Assembly (NCBI GenBank): GCA_963976055.1
Contig: CAXBJB010000004.1
Span: forward strand, 124,001-188,000
Origin: UBA1479 sp963976055
Lineage (GTDB): Bacteria; Pseudomonadota; Alphaproteobacteria; Rhodospirillales; Casp-alpha2
Length of the DNA stretch: 64,000 nucleotides
Direction: 5' to 3'
The notes beneath the pieces were generated by a model. That model made no database searches. It was given only the letters and a program-made list of their open reading frames with translations, and had not been told where the DNA came from. The first letter of the stretch is position 1; the number at the start of each line of letters is the position of its first letter. Made by a program: the position numbers and the translations under genes. Positions 43,331 to 51,202 of this stretch are shown here, in pieces.

Positions 43331-43407
43331 GCGCCCGTAGCTCAACTGGATAGAGCGTCTGACTACGGATCAGGAGGTTGGGAGTTCGAATCTTCCCGGG
43401 CGCGCCA
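43331..43407 (+). tRNA. tRNA-Arg (anticodon ACG)
   Basis: 77 bases with encoded CCA. The acceptor GCGCCCG pairs with CGGGCGC, the D stem is GCTC/GAGC, the anticodon stem TCTGA/TCAGG carries loop CTACGGA with ACG at positions 34-36, and the T loop is TTCGAAT. A weak candidate promoter is TTGCAA (43259-43264) with TAGTGT 17 bases on (43282-43287). Confidence 0.97.
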
Positions 43408-43495
43408 TTTCCCCGTTTTTCCCCGAAAACTACCGACAAGTTCCTCGAAAAAGATCCGCTTCCGGCGGGCCCCGCCGATGCTTATCGGGCCGTGG

Positions 43496-44644
43496 TTATG
43501 GCACCGGCACGTTCAGGAACGTCAGCGCCACGAAGCGATGGCCCTTGGTCACCGGCAGGACCTCGTGCAGCAGGGAGCAGGAGAACACCACCGCCGCCCC
43601 CTTCTCCGGGCGGAACAGTTCCGGCCCGTATTCGGGAAAGCGCAAATCGCCGCCTTCGTAGTCGCCCGTGTTCAGGTTCAGCGTCACGGCGAACTTGCGG
43701 TGCTTGGTCGCCGGGCTGGTGTCGTCGCGGTGGACGGTGAAGAAGCCCGCCTTCTCGGCCTTGTAGCAGCCGATCTTGAAGGTCTCGACCGTATAGCCCT
43801 CGAAATGGAAGGCTTTGGATATCTCGGGCACCAGGCGCGGCATCAGCCGGTTCAACAGTTTCTGCTCCAGCGCCTTGTCATGCAGGTAATAGTCCTCGCG
43901 CCGCTTGGTCGTCGGCACCACCTGCACGCCGCCGCCGGCCGACGATCCCACGGCGACCGTGCCGTCGTCCCGCTCGCCGTTGTGCCACAGGCCGATCAGC
44001 CAGGCGCAGTCCTCGGGTTCCAGCGCCCTGGGCACAAGCAGCGCCGGCGCCGCGTGCTGGATCACGGCCTGGTCGCGGCCGTGCCGCGCCTGGGCCAGCA
44101 TCCCGGCAAGCCAGCCGTCCAAGCCCATGGCCCCGCCGCCGAGCCCGCGCACGCCGATCAGGCGCTGATTGGGGTCGAGCACATAGACCGCCGGCGCCGC
44201 GACACCGGACAGCCCCGCGAACCCCTTGGTGATCTCGGACCCCGGGTCGGCCATTACCCGGTGCGGCCAGCCGGACGCTTCCTTTTGCGTCGCCGCCACG
44301 GTGGTGTCGCCGGGCACCAGGGTCGCGACCTGTGCGCCGCCGGCGGCAAGCGCGGCCGGGTCGAGCCCGCTTTTCGTCATGTCCGCAAGGCTCTGGCCGC
44401 CGGCGAACAGCAGGATCGTCGGCGCGCCGGTGACGGCGGAATAGAATTCGAAGGTCCGGCCCTCGGAATCGCGGCAGGCGAACAGGGGCGTGTGATCCCC
44501 CGGGGCATATTGCGGGCGGGCGGGCGGCTCGAACAGGGTGGGTGCGGCTTTGATGTGGTGATCCTCCCTTGTGCGACGTGCGGCGGCAATGATAGCGAAG
44601 AAACGGTGTTCGACAACATTCGCTTGCGTGCCGACCGGTTGCAT
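43496..44644 (-). CDS. Peroxiredoxin-like domain plus 2OG-Fe(II) dioxygenase
   Basis: Up to 382 residues if started at ATG 44644. The protein-like part begins nearer 44554 (IKAAPTLFEPPARPQYAPGD), where GGGAGG stands 8 bases upstream of an ATC codon, so the real start is uncertain. Residues from about 40 to 180 of the longer form resemble a thioredoxin/peroxiredoxin fold (LFACRDSEGRTFEFYSAVTG) but lack an obvious peroxidatic Cys at the usual place. The C-terminal half is a prolyl-hydroxylase-like oxygenase with FFTVHRDDTSPAT, FSCSLLHEVLPVTKGHRFV: the iron His/Asp/His and the 2OG-binding Arg. Substrate unknown. Confidence 0.82.
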   Translation of the reverse strand: MQPVGTQANVVEHRFFAIIAAARRTREDHHIKAAPTLFEPPARPQYAPGDHTPLFACRDSEGRTFEFYSAVTGAPTILLFAGGQSLADMTKSGLDPAALAAGGAQVATLVPGDTTVAATQKEASGWPHRVMADPGSEITKGFAGLSGVAAPAVYVLDPNQRLIGVRGLGGGAMGLDGWLAGMLAQARHGRDQAVIQHAAPALLVPRALEPEDCAWLIGLWHNGERDDGTVAVGSSAGGGVQVVPTTKRREDYYLHDKALEQKLLNRLMPRLVPEISKAFHFEGYTVETFKIGCYKAEKAGFFTVHRDDTSPATKHRKFAVTLNLNTGDYEGGDLRFPEYGPELFRPEKGAAVVFSCSLLHEVLPVTKGHRFVALTFLNVPVP

Positions 44645-44739
44645 CGTTCTTGCCGGGTGAATACAAGTCGCGCGGGCCGGATCGGCCGTTCCGGACAGGC
44701 CCAAAGTATCTCAGGCCCAGACACTCTAAGGTGATCGAC

Positions 44740-46134
44740 GTGCAAACCGTTTCGGCATATGCCCGCTTGTTGCATCAGGACCGCGCTCAGGCGGCCCTTG
44801 CCTTCGCCGTCTGCCTGATCGTCGCTCTGTTCCAGACCTTGCCCCCCCCCTATACCCGCCCGGTCGCCGACGCCATGCAGTACGCCGGCATGGCGGCGTT
44901 GCTGGCCGATGCCATGGCGTCGGATTGGGGGCAGGTGAATGAAATCCTGGGAACGTTCTTCGGCCCGGTCTATCCGATGTTTGCCGGTGTGCTGGCATTT
45001 TTCGACGCGGACCTCGCGCGGGCCCTGAAATGCGTTTCCCGGGACGGCGCCGTCTGCGACCTAAGCGGATTGACGACGTTGTTCATTGTGCAAGCCGTCC
45101 TCGCGGCGTTCACGGCGTTCTTCGTCTTCCTGGCCGCGTGCCGGCTTGCCGGGGATGTGCGCATCGCCTGGTTGACGCTGGCGATCGTGCTGGCGACCAA
45201 GTGTTTCACCCATTATGCCGGGTTGATCCTGACGGAAATCCCGACCTTCTTCTTTGTCGCGCTGTTCGCCTGGATGCTGGCCCGGGTCCTGTCCGATCCG
45301 GTCCCACTGCGGCGTGATATCGCCGTGGCCGGTGTGGCGCTCGCCGCCGCGGCGCTCACGCGGGCGTCCTATGTGTATCTTCTTTACTTCATGGTGCCGG
45401 TGATCGTCCTGTGGTGGCGCTTTGGGCGCGGCCGGGCGTGGACCGCCGCTGCCGCCGCCGCCGCGTGCTTCGCCGCCGGTGCGGCCGCAATCCTGGCGCC
45501 CTGGTGGATCAGGAACTATATCGGCTTCGACCTTGCCGGCATCAGCGGCGGTTATGGCCCAAAGGTGCTGATTGAACGGTTGCCCTACAATCTTATGACA
45601 TGGCGGGAGTGGACGATCAGCTTGGTCTACTGGCTGCCTGATTTCGGGGACAACTTGGCGACGGCGCTGTTTTCCGAAGAGCAGGTCCGGCGGCTGTCCT
45701 GGTACCATCCGGACTCCTTCTACATGATGGGGCGCGGCCAGTTCTTTCTCGATGTGCGGGCTGCTTCCGGGGCACAGGACAATCCGCTCGGCTATCTGCT
45801 CAAGGAATACGTGTGGCGCGATCTGGGCAAGCATCTGGCGGTCACGATGTCGCTTGCCTTGCGCGGCCAATGGGTCGGCAATTACGCCAGCCTGATCGGG
45901 TTCGTCCTTTTACCGGCCTGTGTCTGGATTCTTGCCCGCCGCGGCCGTGCGGGCCCGTTCCTGGTGTTCTGCCTGCCGCCCTATTTCATGTTGGGGCTTT
46001 ACGCATTTGTGTCCGTCAACGTGGTTCGCTACAACGAGCCCCTAATCGCCGTGTTCGCGCTCAGCGGCGCCACAGTCATCGTTCACTTGGTCACGCATGG
46101 CGTGGACCGCCTGCGCCGAATAAGGAAACAATGA
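44740..46134 (+). CDS. ArnT-like polytopic membrane glycosyltransferase
   Basis: 464 residues from GTG 44740 with AAGGTG 6 bases upstream; an open frame to 44650 gives no protein-like extension. About ten membrane helices. The first periplasmic loop carries ADAMQYAGMAALLADA with a catalytic-type Asp, and GPVYPMFAGVLAFF follows, as in the dolichyl-/undecaprenyl-phosphate-sugar glycosyltransferases (GT-C). It probably transfers a sugar from an undecaprenyl carrier to an envelope acceptor. The next gene overlaps by 4 bases and encodes a small carrier of the type that flips such lipid-linked sugars. Confidence 0.8.
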   Translation: MQTVSAYARLLHQDRAQAALAFAVCLIVALFQTLPPPYTRPVADAMQYAGMAALLADAMASDWGQVNEILGTFFGPVYPMFAGVLAFFDADLARALKCVSRDGAVCDLSGLTTLFIVQAVLAAFTAFFVFLAACRLAGDVRIAWLTLAIVLATKCFTHYAGLILTEIPTFFFVALFAWMLARVLSDPVPLRRDIAVAGVALAAAALTRASYVYLLYFMVPVIVLWWRFGRGRAWTAAAAAAACFAAGAAAILAPWWIRNYIGFDLAGISGGYGPKVLIERLPYNLMTWREWTISLVYWLPDFGDNLATALFSEEQVRRLSWYHPDSFYMMGRGQFFLDVRAASGAQDNPLGYLLKEYVWRDLGKHLAVTMSLALRGQWVGNYASLIGFVLLPACVWILARRGRAGPFLVFCLPPYFMLGLYAFVSVNVVRYNEPLIAVFALSGATVIVHLVTHGVDRLRRIRKQ

Positions 46135-46493
46135 TGATGGCCTATCTCAAGCTCGCCGGTTTCCTGCTGATGATCGTTGCCGGGCAGATCTGCTTCAAGA
46201 AGGCGGCCCTTTCGGGCGCCGGCCTGGACAGCATTTTCCAGTCGTTCATGAACAAATGGCTGCTCGGCGCTTTTGCAATCTATGGCGTCGCCACGTTCAT
46301 CTGGGTGACGCTGCTGCGCACAATGCCCCTGTCCACGGCCTATCCGTTCATTGCACTGGGCTTCATCCTGGTGCCGCTTGCCGGCGTGTTCTTGTTCGGG
46401 GAGCATCTTTCCGCGACGCAATGGGTCGGCACGGGAATGATCGTCGTGGGAATCATGTTGGCCGGCGGGGTCGGCAGCCCTTTTAACGGTTGA
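46131..46493 (+). CDS. Small four-helix DMT/EamA-type carrier (ArnE/F-like)
   Basis: 120 residues from ATG 46131, which overlaps the preceding stop (ATGA) and has AAGGAA before it. Four membrane helices: YLKLAGFLLMIVAGQICF, LLGAFAIYGVATFIWVTLLR, STAYPFIALGFILVPLAGVF and WVGTGMIVVGIMLAGG. The lone EamA-like half-domain with GQICFKKAAL and FLFGEHLSATQWVG resembles the SMR/ArnE group. Beside a GT-C glycosyltransferase it probably serves as a flippase subunit for the lipid-linked donor (inference). Confidence 0.82.
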   Translation: MMMAYLKLAGFLLMIVAGQICFKKAALSGAGLDSIFQSFMNKWLLGAFAIYGVATFIWVTLLRTMPLSTAYPFIALGFILVPLAGVFLFGEHLSATQWVGTGMIVVGIMLAGGVGSPFNG

Positions 46494-46548
46494 CCCCATG
46501 CCCTTTTAGATGCGCGGATCGGAATTGATCTAATAACCGACCGCGAAT

Positions 46549-46568
46549 GCCCGCGGACCACCGCGGGC
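46549..46568. repeat. Perfect 8-base-pair hairpin before the MFS gene
   Basis: GCCCGCGG (46549-46556), loop ACCA, CCGCGGGC (46561-46568). It ends 22 bases before the MFS start codon, leaving the GGAAG ribosome site free. No U run follows, so it is an unlikely terminator; it may be an operator or an mRNA leader element. Confidence 0.8.
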
Positions 46569-46590
46569 GCACGGAAACGGAAGTAACGAC

Positions 46591-47844
46591 ATGGTCGCCA
46601 TTTTGATCCCCGTCGCCGCCCTGTTCCTCAGTTTCGGCATTCTGCTGGCCGGCAACGGGCTTCAGGGCACGCTGCTGCCCGTGCGCGCGGGGATAGAAGG
46701 TTTTTCCCCCTTTATCATCGGCGTCATGGGGGCGTCCTTTTATCTGGGCTACATCCTGTCCTGTTTCTTCGCCCCCCGTGTCGTCGCGCGGGTTGGGCAC
46801 ATTCGTTCCTTCACCGTGTTCGGCACGGTCGCCTCGGCGGCGCAGCTCATGCACGTCGTCTGGGTCGATCCAGTCGCCTGGTGGGGGCTGCGCTTTATCA
46901 CCGGGGCCTGCCTGTGCGGGCTCTACATGGTCATGGAAAGCTGGATCAACGAGCGCGCCGGCAAGGAACACCGCGGGCGCATCCTGTCTTTCTATCAGAT
47001 CGTCAACCTGGGGGCGGTAACCGTCGGCCAGATGCTCCTGAACCTCTACGAGCCCGCCGGGTTCGAATTGTTCGTCGTGGCTTCGGTGCTGGTTTCCATC
47101 GCCTTGGTGCCTGTCGCCCTGACGCGCACCACAGCGCCACAGCCGCTGCAGCAGGTGCGTATCCGCATTCCCCGCGTCTACGCCATTTCGCCCGTCGGCA
47201 TGATCGCTTGCCTGACCGTCGGTCTGGTCAACGGCGCCATCTGGACCATCGTGCCCCTGTTTGCGCAGAGCGCCCTCGCATCAATCGCCGAATTGTCCCT
47301 GTTCATGAGCCTGATCATCGTCGGCGGCGCGATTTTTCAATGGCCGCTCGGCCGCTGGTCCGATTTTGTCGACCGGCGTTGGGTGATCATCGCGATCTGC
47401 GTCGGCGGCGGTGTCAGCGCCCTCGCCCTGATGGCGTTCGGCGATCTCGCGCGCGCCGCCATGTACGCGCTCGCCTTCGTTTACGGCGGTTTTACCTTCG
47501 CGCTTTACGCCATCGCCATCGCCCATGCCAACGATCAGGCCGAACCCGAGGACTTCGTCGAAATCGCCTCGACCTTGATCCTGGTATTTTCCATCGGCGC
47601 CGTCGTCGGGCCGATGTTGGCATCGGCGGTGGTCGAGGTGGCGGGGCCCAATTCCTTCTTCGCCTATTCGGCGGTGATCCATTTCCTGACCGCCGGCTTT
47701 GCCTTCTATCGGATGCAGCGCCGCGCGGCGACGGCGTCCGAAGACAAGGACGACTTCATTCCCGTCCCCCGCGCCTCGCCGGAAGTCATCAGCATCGATC
47801 CGCGCGCGCCCGACGAAGATGTCGAGGCCGAGCCTAACGGATAA
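46591..47844 (+). CDS. MFS transporter (YcaD-like)
   Basis: 417 residues with twelve helices. Blocks seen in the YcaD-type carriers are LLAGNGLQGTLLPVRAGIEG, FYLGYILSCFFAPRVVARVGH, GACLCGLYMVMESWINERAG and GRILSFYQIVNLGAVTVGQM. A hydrophilic tail of about 35 residues extends into the cytoplasm. Substrate unknown. The gene has its own leader with a hairpin, 97 bases after the small carrier gene. Confidence 0.88.
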   Translation: MVAILIPVAALFLSFGILLAGNGLQGTLLPVRAGIEGFSPFIIGVMGASFYLGYILSCFFAPRVVARVGHIRSFTVFGTVASAAQLMHVVWVDPVAWWGLRFITGACLCGLYMVMESWINERAGKEHRGRILSFYQIVNLGAVTVGQMLLNLYEPAGFELFVVASVLVSIALVPVALTRTTAPQPLQQVRIRIPRVYAISPVGMIACLTVGLVNGAIWTIVPLFAQSALASIAELSLFMSLIIVGGAIFQWPLGRWSDFVDRRWVIIAICVGGGVSALALMAFGDLARAAMYALAFVYGGFTFALYAIAIAHANDQAEPEDFVEIASTLILVFSIGAVVGPMLASAVVEVAGPNSFFAYSAVIHFLTAGFAFYRMQRRAATASEDKDDFIPVPRASPEVISIDPRAPDEDVEAEPNG

Positions 47845-47979
47845 TGGGGGAGGCCGGGCTTTGGCCTCTCAACCATGATTGACCTGAGGCCCCGAAATTC
47901 CGATAACGGCACATCGGAATTGTATACAAGGCCCCTGACAATCAAAAACCGGGCCGTACCGCCTACGGAGAGGACATTC

Positions 47980-49173
47980 ATGGCACATACCGCCGCGTCG
48001 AGCGCGCTCGACCACATCAAAGTTCTGGACCTGACGCGGGTCCGCTCGGGCCCCACCTGCGTCCGCCAGTTGGCGGATTGGGGGGCCGACGTGATCAAGG
48101 TCGAACTACCCGAAAGCATCGAACCCGACGGCACCCTGGGGGCCAAGCGCCACACCGCCGATTTTCAGAACCTGCAGCGCAACAAGCGCTCTCTGACCCT
48201 GAACCTCAAGGAAGAGGAAGGCCGCAAGCTTTTCATGCGCCTAGTCGAGGGGGCCGACGTGGTGATCGAGAACTTCCGCCCGGACGTGAAGGAAAAGCTC
48301 GGGATCGGCTATGAGGCCCTCAAGGCCGTCAACCCGCGCATCATTCTGGGCTCGATCTCCGGCTTCGGTCAGGACGGCCCTTATGACAAGCGCCCCGGCT
48401 TCGATCAGATTGCCCAGGGCATGGGCGGGCTGATGTCGATCACCGGCGAGCCGGGCCGCGGGCCCATGCGCGTCGGCATTCCCATCGCCGATCTGACCGG
48501 TGGCCTGTTCTGCGCCATGGGCGTGTTCATCGCCCTGATCGAGCGTGAGAAATCCGGCAAGGGCCAATGGGTGACCTCGTCGCTGCTGCAGGCCATGGCC
48601 TTCATGCTCGATTTTCAGGGGGCGCGTTACCTGATGGAAGGCGAAGTTCCCGGCCAGGCCGGCAACGATCATCCGACCTCGATCCCCACGGGCGTGTTTC
48701 CGACCAAGGACGGGCATATCAACATCGCCGCCGCCGGCGAGCGCATCTGGGCGCGCCTTTGCGACGTGCTGGGCGCGCCGGAATGGTGCGAGGACGAGCG
48801 CTTCAATGGGCCGGAAAAACGCTCCAAGAACCGCCATGATCTGAATGCCCTGATCGCCGAGAAGACCAAGGACCGGACCAGCGCCGATTGGGTCGAGGCC
48901 TTCAACAAGGCGGGCGTGCCGTCGGGACCGATCTACGACATGGCCGGCATGTTCGCCGACGAGCAGGTCAAGCATCTGGGCATCGCCGAAGACTGCGACA
49001 CGGTCTGCTTCGGCCGGACCAAGATGATGTCGCAGCCGATCCGCATGAGCCGCACCGATTCCAAGCTGGTCGTCCGCCCACCGGAAAAGGGCGAGCATAC
49101 GGACGCCATTCTGAAGGGCCTGGGCCTGTCGGACTCGGAACTGGCCGATCTCAGATCACGCGAGATCATATAA
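47980..49173 (+). CDS. CoA-transferase, family III (CaiB/BaiF type)
   Basis: 397 residues from ATG 47980 with GGAGAGGA upstream. Blocks: IKVLDLTRVRSGPTCVRQLAD, WGADVIKVELPES, RNKRSLTLNLKEEEGRKLF, VVIENFRPDVKEKLGIGYE, ISGFGQDGPYDKRPGFDQIAQ with the catalytic Asp in GFDQIAQG. It moves CoA between carboxylic acids; the substrates cannot be read. Stands alone; a palindromic element lies directly behind the stop. Confidence 0.93.
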   Translation: MAHTAASSALDHIKVLDLTRVRSGPTCVRQLADWGADVIKVELPESIEPDGTLGAKRHTADFQNLQRNKRSLTLNLKEEEGRKLFMRLVEGADVVIENFRPDVKEKLGIGYEALKAVNPRIILGSISGFGQDGPYDKRPGFDQIAQGMGGLMSITGEPGRGPMRVGIPIADLTGGLFCAMGVFIALIEREKSGKGQWVTSSLLQAMAFMLDFQGARYLMEGEVPGQAGNDHPTSIPTGVFPTKDGHINIAAAGERIWARLCDVLGAPEWCEDERFNGPEKRSKNRHDLNALIAEKTKDRTSADWVEAFNKAGVPSGPIYDMAGMFADEQVKHLGIAEDCDTVCFGRTKMMSQPIRMSRTDSKLVVRPPEKGEHTDAILKGLGLSDSELADLRSREII

Positions 49174-49182
49174 GGAAGATTC

Positions 49183-49364
49183 ACCACTGAGACAGTGAGG
49201 CGGTGAGAAGGGGGGGAACCATCGGCTCCACCTCCGCCGTCATGCCCGGACTTGATCCGGGCATCCACGATCCCATCCCGTTTGCGCCGATTAAGACGTG
49301 GGTGGCCGGGTCAGGCCCGGCCATGGCGAAATGAAAAATCTCATTGCCTCACCGTCTCTGTGGT
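49183..49364. repeat. Composite palindromic intergenic element (about 180 bp)
   Basis: Terminal arms ACCACTGAGACAGTGAGGCG (continuing to 49208) and its counterpart at 49339-49364 form a 26-base inverted repeat with four mismatches. Inside are two further perfect hairpins: ATGCCCGGA-CTTGA-TCCGGGCAT (49242-49264) and TGGCCGGG-TCAGG-CCCGGCCA (49303-49323). It fills the gap between two convergent genes almost exactly. Such palindromic units are known as dispersed repeats in alphaproteobacteria. No coding capacity. Confidence 0.82.
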
Positions 49365-49372
49365 TTTCTTAA

Positions 49373-50758
49373 TTAATCCGCCGCCTCGACCTTCGGGCGC
49401 AGCGGCGTGCGCATGGTTACCCATTCCTCGGCCGCCGTCGGATGGATGCCGATGGTCGCGTCGAAATCCGTCTTGGTGGCGCCGGCCTTCAGGGCGATGC
49501 CGAGCGCCTGGGTCATCTCGGCGGCGTCCAGGCCAACCATGTGACAGCCGAGCACGCGGTCCGTCTTTTTATCGACGATCATCTTCATCATGGTGTGCTC
49601 GTCGCGGCCCGACAGCGTGTATTTCATGGGCCGGAAATGGGACTGGTAGATCACGACCTCGCGGTCGCGGCGCGCCTGTTCCTCGGTCAGGCCCACGGTG
49701 CCCACGGGCGGGGTCGAGAACACGGCCGTCGGAATATTGGCGTAATCGACCGTGGTCGGCTTGCCGCCGAACAGGGTATGGGCCACGGCCATGCCCTCGG
49801 CGAGGGCCACGGGGGTCAGCTGCACCCGGTCGATGACATCGCCGAGCGCGTAGATGCTATCCACGCTGGTCTTGAAATGGTCATCGACCGTGACTGCCCC
49901 CTTTGCGGTCAGGGCGACGCCCGCTTCGGCCAGACCTAGGCCCTTGGTGTTGGGCGCGCGGCCGGTGGCGTACATGACCGCGCCGACTTCCAGGATGTCC
50001 TCGTCGTTGAGGCGCAGGGAATAGCCCGATGTCGTCTTTTCGATGGATTGGACGGTGGTTTCCTGATGGATGGTGACGCCTTTTTTGACCATCTCGTCAT
50101 GTAGGGTGTCGCGCACGGCGGCGTCGAACCCGCGCAGGATGTTTTCCGCCCGGATGATGACATGGGTGTCCGCGCCCAGGCCGTTGAAGATGCCGGCGAA
50201 TTCGACGGCGATGTAACCGCCGCCGACGATCGCAATGCTGTCGGGGAGGTGGGCCAGGTCGAGCGCCTCGTTCGAGGTGATGGCGTGTTCGATGCCGGGA
50301 ACATCCGGCAAGTCCGGCCAGCCACCGGTGGCGATCAGGATATATTTCGCGGTGCAAGTCAGGGTCCCGTCGGGGCCCGCGATCTCGACCGTATGGGGGT
50401 CGATGACGCGGCCCGTGCCCGTCAGCTCATCCACCCCGGCGTCACGCAACAGGCGGTGATAGACGCCTTCCAGCCGGTCCAACTCCTTATTCTTGTTGGC
50501 GATCAACCTGGGCCAGTCGAAGGCGGGGGGGGCTACGCCCCAACCGTAACCGGCCGCATCCTCGAAATCCTCGGCGAAATGGCTGGCGTAGACGAGAAGC
50601 TTCTTGGGTACGCAGCCGCGCATGACGCAGGTCCCGCCGATGCGCAGGTTTTCGACCACCGCCGTCTTCACGCCGTAGGTCGCGGCCGCGAACCGCGAGG
50701 CACGGACCCCGCCGGAGCCCCCGCCGATGGTGATCAGGTCATAGTCGTATTGCGGCAT
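49373..50758 (-). CDS. gor: Glutathione-disulfide reductase
   Basis: 461 residues. The FAD loop ITIGGGSGGVRASRFAA leads to the redox pair in GGTCVMRGCVPKKLLVYASH. The NADP-binding region is IAIVGGGYIAVEFAGIFNGL with downstream Arg residues (IIRAENILRGFD). The second FAD motif is IYALGDVIDRVQLTPVALAEG and the C-terminal active-site stretch is GIHPTAAEEWVTM. It keeps glutathione reduced in the cytoplasm. Two perfect 19-base repeats lie in front of its start. Confidence 0.96.
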   Translation of the reverse strand: MPQYDYDLITIGGGSGGVRASRFAAATYGVKTAVVENLRIGGTCVMRGCVPKKLLVYASHFAEDFEDAAGYGWGVAPPAFDWPRLIANKNKELDRLEGVYHRLLRDAGVDELTGTGRVIDPHTVEIAGPDGTLTCTAKYILIATGGWPDLPDVPGIEHAITSNEALDLAHLPDSIAIVGGGYIAVEFAGIFNGLGADTHVIIRAENILRGFDAAVRDTLHDEMVKKGVTIHQETTVQSIEKTTSGYSLRLNDEDILEVGAVMYATGRAPNTKGLGLAEAGVALTAKGAVTVDDHFKTSVDSIYALGDVIDRVQLTPVALAEGMAVAHTLFGGKPTTVDYANIPTAVFSTPPVGTVGLTEEQARRDREVVIYQSHFRPMKYTLSGRDEHTMMKMIVDKKTDRVLGCHMVGLDAAEMTQALGIALKAGATKTDFDATIGIHPTAAEEWVTMRTPLRPKVEAAD

Positions 50759-50773
50759 GGGGGCGTCCTTCGG

Positions 50774-50811
50774 TTTGTGGGTGGATGCGGGATTTGTGGG
50801 TGGATGCGGGA
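50774..50811. repeat. Perfect tandem 19-base duplication upstream of gor
   Basis: TTTGTGGGTGGATGCGGGA occurs at 50774-50792 and again at 50793-50811. It starts 16 bases before the gor start codon on the other strand, so it lies in the gor leader. Confidence 0.92.
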
Positions 50812-51202
50812 TCCGGTATCGGGCCGATATCCCCCATCTAATCCATGTTCGCGGGCGTGTTCAACCGTACAGAAAGGTGTTGTGGCACTGTACGCGGCGG
50901 TCTCGGGGGCGATTCGGGAGGGTGTGACGGGCCCGTGACATTTGCGCAACGGCAGACATCCGGTGGGGACTGAATGCCGGAATGCCTCCGCCCAACCGCC
51001 TGGTTTTCATCGAATCTCAGCAATGTGTGGCATTCAAGCAACACTGTTTCAAAAAATCTACAGTCGAGACGGATTTTGCTTTTGAAACAGGGGCGAGCCG
51101 CTAAACTGCCCTCGTCCGGAACAGGATTGCCAACGCGTGGTCCTAAGGTGTTCCAGGGCAAAGTGGATTTGTAAGAGTGAATCTCATCTTAGGAGCAAAC
51201 GA
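50812..51202 (+). promoter_or_regulatory. Gene-free region upstream of the porin
   Basis: With the tandem repeat this makes 444 bases without a convincing gene between gor and the porin gene. Short frames exist but lack ribosome sites. The notable structure is a perfect inverted repeat at 51044-51090 (listed separately). TAAACT at 51102-51107 is a possible -10 box with TTGCTT or TTGAAA upstream at imperfect spacing. AGGAG at 51192 is the porin ribosome site. Confidence 0.4.
51044..51090. promoter_or_regulatory. Perfect 11-base inverted repeat before the porin gene
   Basis: CTGTTTCAAAA (51044-51054) and TTTTGAAACAG (51080-51090) are exact reverse complements 25 bases apart. The right arm reaches into the likely promoter. 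It may be a pair of operator half-sites for a dimeric regulator or an mRNA hairpin if transcription begins upstream. Confidence 0.7.

Noticed and set aside
43259..44734. 491-codon plus-strand frame across tRNA-Arg
   Set aside because: Reads through a tRNA gene and opposite the oxygenase gene.
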